Program-made: the position numbers and the translations under genes
Notes under the pieces: model-generated
The model's input: the letters and a program-made list of their open reading frames with translations, nothing else
What the model was told of the DNA's origin: nothing
Databases searched by the model: none
Assembly (NCBI GenBank): GCA_964465385.1
Contig: CAYXIM010000078.1
Span: forward strand, 1 to 8,904
DNA length: 8,904 nucleotides
Direction: 5' to 3'
Source of the DNA: JAAYBY01 sp964465385
Lineage (GTDB): Bacteria > Bacillota > Clostridia > Saccharofermentanales > UBA5734
Shown here: one piece after another, positions 6,136 to 8,904 of the stretch
Numbering within the stretch: the first letter of the stretch is position 1
Layout: each line of letters opens with the position of its first letter

Positions 6136-6141
6136 TATAAT
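6113..6141 (+). promoter_or_regulatory. Extended -10 promoter of metG
   Basis: TTGGCG at 6113-6118 and a perfect TATAAT at 6136-6141 are 17 bases apart. TGA just before the -10 box gives TGATATAAT, the extended -10 form. The TGA is also the rsmI stop codon. Transcription should begin near 6148, leaving a leader of about 38 bases, too short for a T-box or S-box, so metG appears not to be controlled by those riboswitches here. Confidence 0.75.
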
Positions 6142-6185
6142 GGCTGACAAACCGGTTAAACCCGTGGCAGCAGGAGGCACAGCCG

Positions 6186-8120
6186 ATGAAACCAACTTTT
6201 TACATCACGACACCCATTTATTACCCCAGTGACAAACTGCACATCGGTCACTCCTACACGACCGTTGCTGCCGATGTCATGGCCCGTTACAAGCGCCTGC
6301 AGGGGTATGACGTGATGTTTTTGACGGGCACAGATGAACACGGACAAAAAATCCAGCGGCTGGCTGTTGCGCACAAGGTCAGCCCACAGGCTTATGTCGA
6401 CCCCATCGTCGACAGCATCAAAGAACTGTGGTCCTTGCTCAACATCTCCTATGACCGCTTCATCCGGACAACCGATCCTGCCCATCAGGCGGCTATCCAA
6501 CATATTTTCCAAAGCCTGACCGATCAGGGGGACATCTACAAAGACACCTATGAGGGCTGGTATTGCACCCCCTGTGAATCCTTCTGGACCGAAACCCAGC
6601 TGCTGGACGGCCATTGCCCAGACTGCGGCCGGCCTGTCGAGCGAACGCGCGAAGAAAGCTATTTTTTTCGCCTGTCCAAATACCAGGACCGCCTGATCGA
6701 CCTCTTTGAAAACAACCCGGATTTCGTGCAGCCGGCCAGCCGGGCCAATGAAATGCTCAACAATTTTCTCAGGCCCGGGCTTGACGACCTGTGTGTTTCC
6801 CGGACCACCTTTGACTGGGGGGTTCGGGTTCCCTTTGACGCTGAGCACGTGGTCTATGTCTGGATTGATGCGCTTTCCAATTACATCTCAGCACTGGGCT
6901 ATCCTGACACAGGCGGCGATTTTGCCCGTTATTGGCCAGCCGATGTCCATCTGGTGGGCAAGGAAATTGTCCGCTTTCACACCATCATCTGGCCCGCCAT
7001 GCTGATGGCCCTCAACCTTCCCCTGCCCAAAAAAATCTACGGCCACGGCTGGCTCTTGTTTAAAGACGGCAAAATGTCCAAATCGCGCGGCAATGTGATC
7101 GACCCGGTTGTCCTGTGTGGCCGCTACGGTGTTGACGCCATCCGTTACTTTCTCCTGCGTGAGGTGCCTTTTGGATCTGATGGCAATTTTTCAAACGAAG
7201 CCCTGATCAACCGTATCAACGCCGATTTGGCCAATGACCTGGGTAACCTGGTCAGCCGCACCACAGCCATGATCGACCGCTATTTCCCACAAGGCTTGCC
7301 TCAGGAACAGGTTATCACGGACCTGGAGCACGACTTGCAGGCCCGTTGCACCCGCCTCAAGGCGGACGTGGAGGCCGCCTTGGAAACCTTACAGTTCAGC
7401 CAGGCCTTGACAGAGATCTGGGCGGTGATCGGGCGCAGCAACAAATACATCGATGAAACCATGCCCTGGGTGCTGGCCCGCCAAGAGGCGGACCGGCCGC
7501 GCCTGGCCACGGTCTTGCACCACCTGGCAGAAGCCCTTCGTGTGGTGTCGATTGTTTTGCAGCCTTTCCTGCCCCAGACGTCACAGGCCATCTGGTCTGC
7601 ACTTGGCCTGACCGAAGGGGCGGCCACGTCCTGGACGGCCGCCGGCTTCGGCCTCTTTCAGACCACGCGTGTGGACAAAAACAAACCCCTTTTCCCGCGC
7701 CTGGACCTGGATCAGGAAATCGACTGGCTGAATGAAAAACTGCAGCCGGACGAAGACCTGCCGGCCCCAGAAGAAGCGGAGGCTGTTGACCTGCCTGAGC
7801 CGATCAGCTTTGACAGCTTCGCTAAAATCAATATGCAAATCGGCCGCATCACCGCCTGTGACCGGGTTGAGGGGTCAAAAAACCTCCTGTGCTCCCAAGT
7901 GGATCTGGGAGGTCAGACCCGGCAAATTGTCTCGGGTATTGCCCAAACCTACAGCCCGCAGGAGCTGCTTGGCCGCCAGGTCGTGGTGGTCACCAACCTT
8001 AAACCCCGTAAAATCAGGGGCTTGCTGTCCGAGGGGATGCTGCTTTGCGCGGAAGATGACAGTGGCTGCCGGCTGCTGACGGCCGACCAGACCGTTACAC
8101 CAGGTTCACCGGTGTCGTGA
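6186..8120 (+). CDS. metG: Methionyl-tRNA synthetase with C-terminal tRNA-binding domain
   Basis: The class I enzyme charges tRNA-Met with methionine. In 644 residues it has HIGH at 19-22, a connective-peptide zinc knuckle with Cys127, 130, 144 and 147, VWIDALSNYISALGY in the catalytic core, KMSKS at 296-300, the helical anticodon-binding region, an acidic linker (about 520-538), and a C-terminal OB-fold tRNA-binding domain from about 540 containing QIGRI, NLKPRKIRG and SEGMLLCA. This is the dimeric form usual in Bacillota. AGGAGG at 6172-6177 lies eight bases before the ATG. The gene has its own promoter just upstream, so it can be expressed apart from the rsmI operon. Its TGA overlaps the tatD start. 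Confidence 0.97.
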   Translation: MKPTFYITTPIYYPSDKLHIGHSYTTVAADVMARYKRLQGYDVMFLTGTDEHGQKIQRLAVAHKVSPQAYVDPIVDSIKELWSLLNISYDRFIRTTDPAHQAAIQHIFQSLTDQGDIYKDTYEGWYCTPCESFWTETQLLDGHCPDCGRPVERTREESYFFRLSKYQDRLIDLFENNPDFVQPASRANEMLNNFLRPGLDDLCVSRTTFDWGVRVPFDAEHVVYVWIDALSNYISALGYPDTGGDFARYWPADVHLVGKEIVRFHTIIWPAMLMALNLPLPKKIYGHGWLLFKDGKMSKSRGNVIDPVVLCGRYGVDAIRYFLLREVPFGSDGNFSNEALINRINADLANDLGNLVSRTTAMIDRYFPQGLPQEQVITDLEHDLQARCTRLKADVEAALETLQFSQALTEIWAVIGRSNKYIDETMPWVLARQEADRPRLATVLHHLAEALRVVSIVLQPFLPQTSQAIWSALGLTEGAATSWTAAGFGLFQTTRVDKNKPLFPRLDLDQEIDWLNEKLQPDEDLPAPEEAEAVDLPEPISFDSFAKINMQIGRITACDRVEGSKNLLCSQVDLGGQTRQIVSGIAQTYSPQELLGRQVVVVTNLKPRKIRGLLSEGMLLCAEDDSGCRLLTADQTVTPGSPVS

Positions 8121-8904
8121 TGGGACAGACAGCCTTGGCAGGCGATATGCAACAAGAAACGATCTGGTTCGATTCACACGCCCACCTGCAGGAAGAAACC
8201 TATCGGTCGGATCTGCCGCTTGTTCTGGTGCGGGCGTTCACCCAGGGTGTCCGTCACATCCTGCTGCCTGCCTCCAGTTTTGCGGACGCACAGGCGGCAG
8301 TGGCCCTGGCGGCAACAGATCCCCTCTTTGTCTGTGCCGTGGGGTGCCATCCTCACGAAGCAGCGTCGTTTGACCAAACGCCTGTGGCTGCCTGGCAGAC
8401 GCTTGTGGCTCAAAACCGCTCACGCCTGGTGGCTGTTGGTGAAATCGGCCTGGACTACTATTATGACCATTCGCCGCGTGACGTTCAAAAGGCCGTTTTC
8501 CGCACCCAGCTGGAATGGGCCAGGCAGTGGGAACTGCCGGTTATCATTCACAACCGGGAAGCCACCAAGGATTGCCTGGATCTGTTGACACAGGCGGCCG
8601 AAGATGGTCTTTTGCTTCCTGACCCGGGTGTCTTCCATTGTTTTTCCGGCAGCGTGGAAACGGCTCGCAGGGTGTTGGATCTGGGTTTTTACCTGGGCTT
8701 TGACGGGCCGGTAACCTTCAAAAATGCCCGCCGGGTTCGTGCGGTTGTTGCCATGGTTCCTGATGACCGCCTGCTGATTGAAACGGACAGCCCTTTCCTG
8801 ACGCCTGAGCCGCACCGGGGCAAACGCAACGAACCGGCCTACCTGCCGCTGATCGGTGCCCACATTGCCCAGATTCGACAGAGCACCCCGCAAGCCATTG
8901 CCCG
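8120..8904 (+). CDS. tatD: TatD-family metal-dependent DNase (3' end outside window)
   Basis: TatD enzymes are TIM-barrel hydrolases with two divalent metals that act as DNases (3'-5' exonuclease in E. coli). About 261 residues are present and the usual family length is about 255-265, so only the end is missing. From ATG 8120 the expected ligands are all there: His20 and His22 in DSHAHL, Glu108 in GEIGLDYYYDH, His144 in IIHNREA, His173 in FHCFSGS and Asp223 in ETDSPFLTP. The ATG overlaps the metG stop (TGATG). ATG 8147 is an alternative that leaves only seven residues before the first motif, as in many homologues; neither has a strong ribosome site. Following metG is the standard Bacillota arrangement and supports shared transcription from the metG promoter. 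Confidence 0.93.
   Translation, partial: MGQTALAGDMQQETIWFDSHAHLQEETYRSDLPLVLVRAFTQGVRHILLPASSFADAQAAVALAATDPLFVCAVGCHPHEAASFDQTPVAAWQTLVAQNRSRLVAVGEIGLDYYYDHSPRDVQKAVFRTQLEWARQWELPVIIHNREATKDCLDLLTQAAEDGLLLPDPGVFHCFSGSVETARRVLDLGFYLGFDGPVTFKNARRVRAVVAMVPDDRLLIETDSPFLTPEPHRGKRNEPAYLPLIGAHIAQIRQSTPQAIA

Noticed and set aside
6654..6668. T7 tract in metG
   Set aside because: No stable stem lies directly upstream; it simply encodes tyrosine and phenylalanine codons.
6156..6848. Long minus-strand open frame opposite metG, and other minus-strand frames across the window
   Set aside because: They lie opposite well-conserved genes and their translations resemble no protein family, which is typical of antisense shadows in GC-rich coding DNA.

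Overview
The window reads as a chromosomal housekeeping locus of a GC-rich member of the Bacillota, most likely clostridial. The order PLP decarboxylase (YaaO type) - tmk - darA - holB - ricT - rsmI - metG - tatD matches the yaaO-to-tatD block near the origin in Bacillus subtilis and many Clostridia. I could not fix the genus. All genes are on the + strand, packed end to start, and every family member looks intact. tatD runs off the right edge.

Layout: bases 1-162 hold a good sigma-A-type promoter (TTGTCA, 17-nt spacer, TACAAT) and a 5' leader. The first gene (163-624) encodes an Arg/Lys/Pro/Gln-rich protein that I do not recognise, ending in an isoleucine heptad helix. Its 3' end overlaps the start of a fold-type I decarboxylase (584-2125). 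Then come tmk (2150-2824), darA (2821-3150), holB (3152-4153), ricT (4150-5163) and rsmI (5185-6135). They are joined by ATGA overlaps or gaps of at most 24 bases, so one transcript is likely. metG (6186-8120) has its own extended -10 promoter, which uses the rsmI stop codon as its TG element. tatD (8120 to the edge) starts on the metG stop.

The genes cover DNA precursor supply (tmk), the clamp loader (holB), cyclic-di-AMP sensing (darA), RNA processing (ricT), 16S rRNA methylation (rsmI), translation (metG), a metal-dependent nuclease (tatD) and probable basic amino acid decarboxylation (the YaaO-type enzyme). yaaR, yabA and the yabB/yazA genes found in B. subtilis are absent between these genes.

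No mobile element, CRISPR array, tRNA or rRNA is visible. The most unusual material is the unrecognised basic first gene, its overlap with the decarboxylase, and three terminator-like hairpins with T-tracts inside coding sequence, two in the decarboxylase and one in holB. These could be a by-product of GC-rich coding with TTT phenylalanine codons, or could act as transcription checkpoints. Sequence alone does not decide this.
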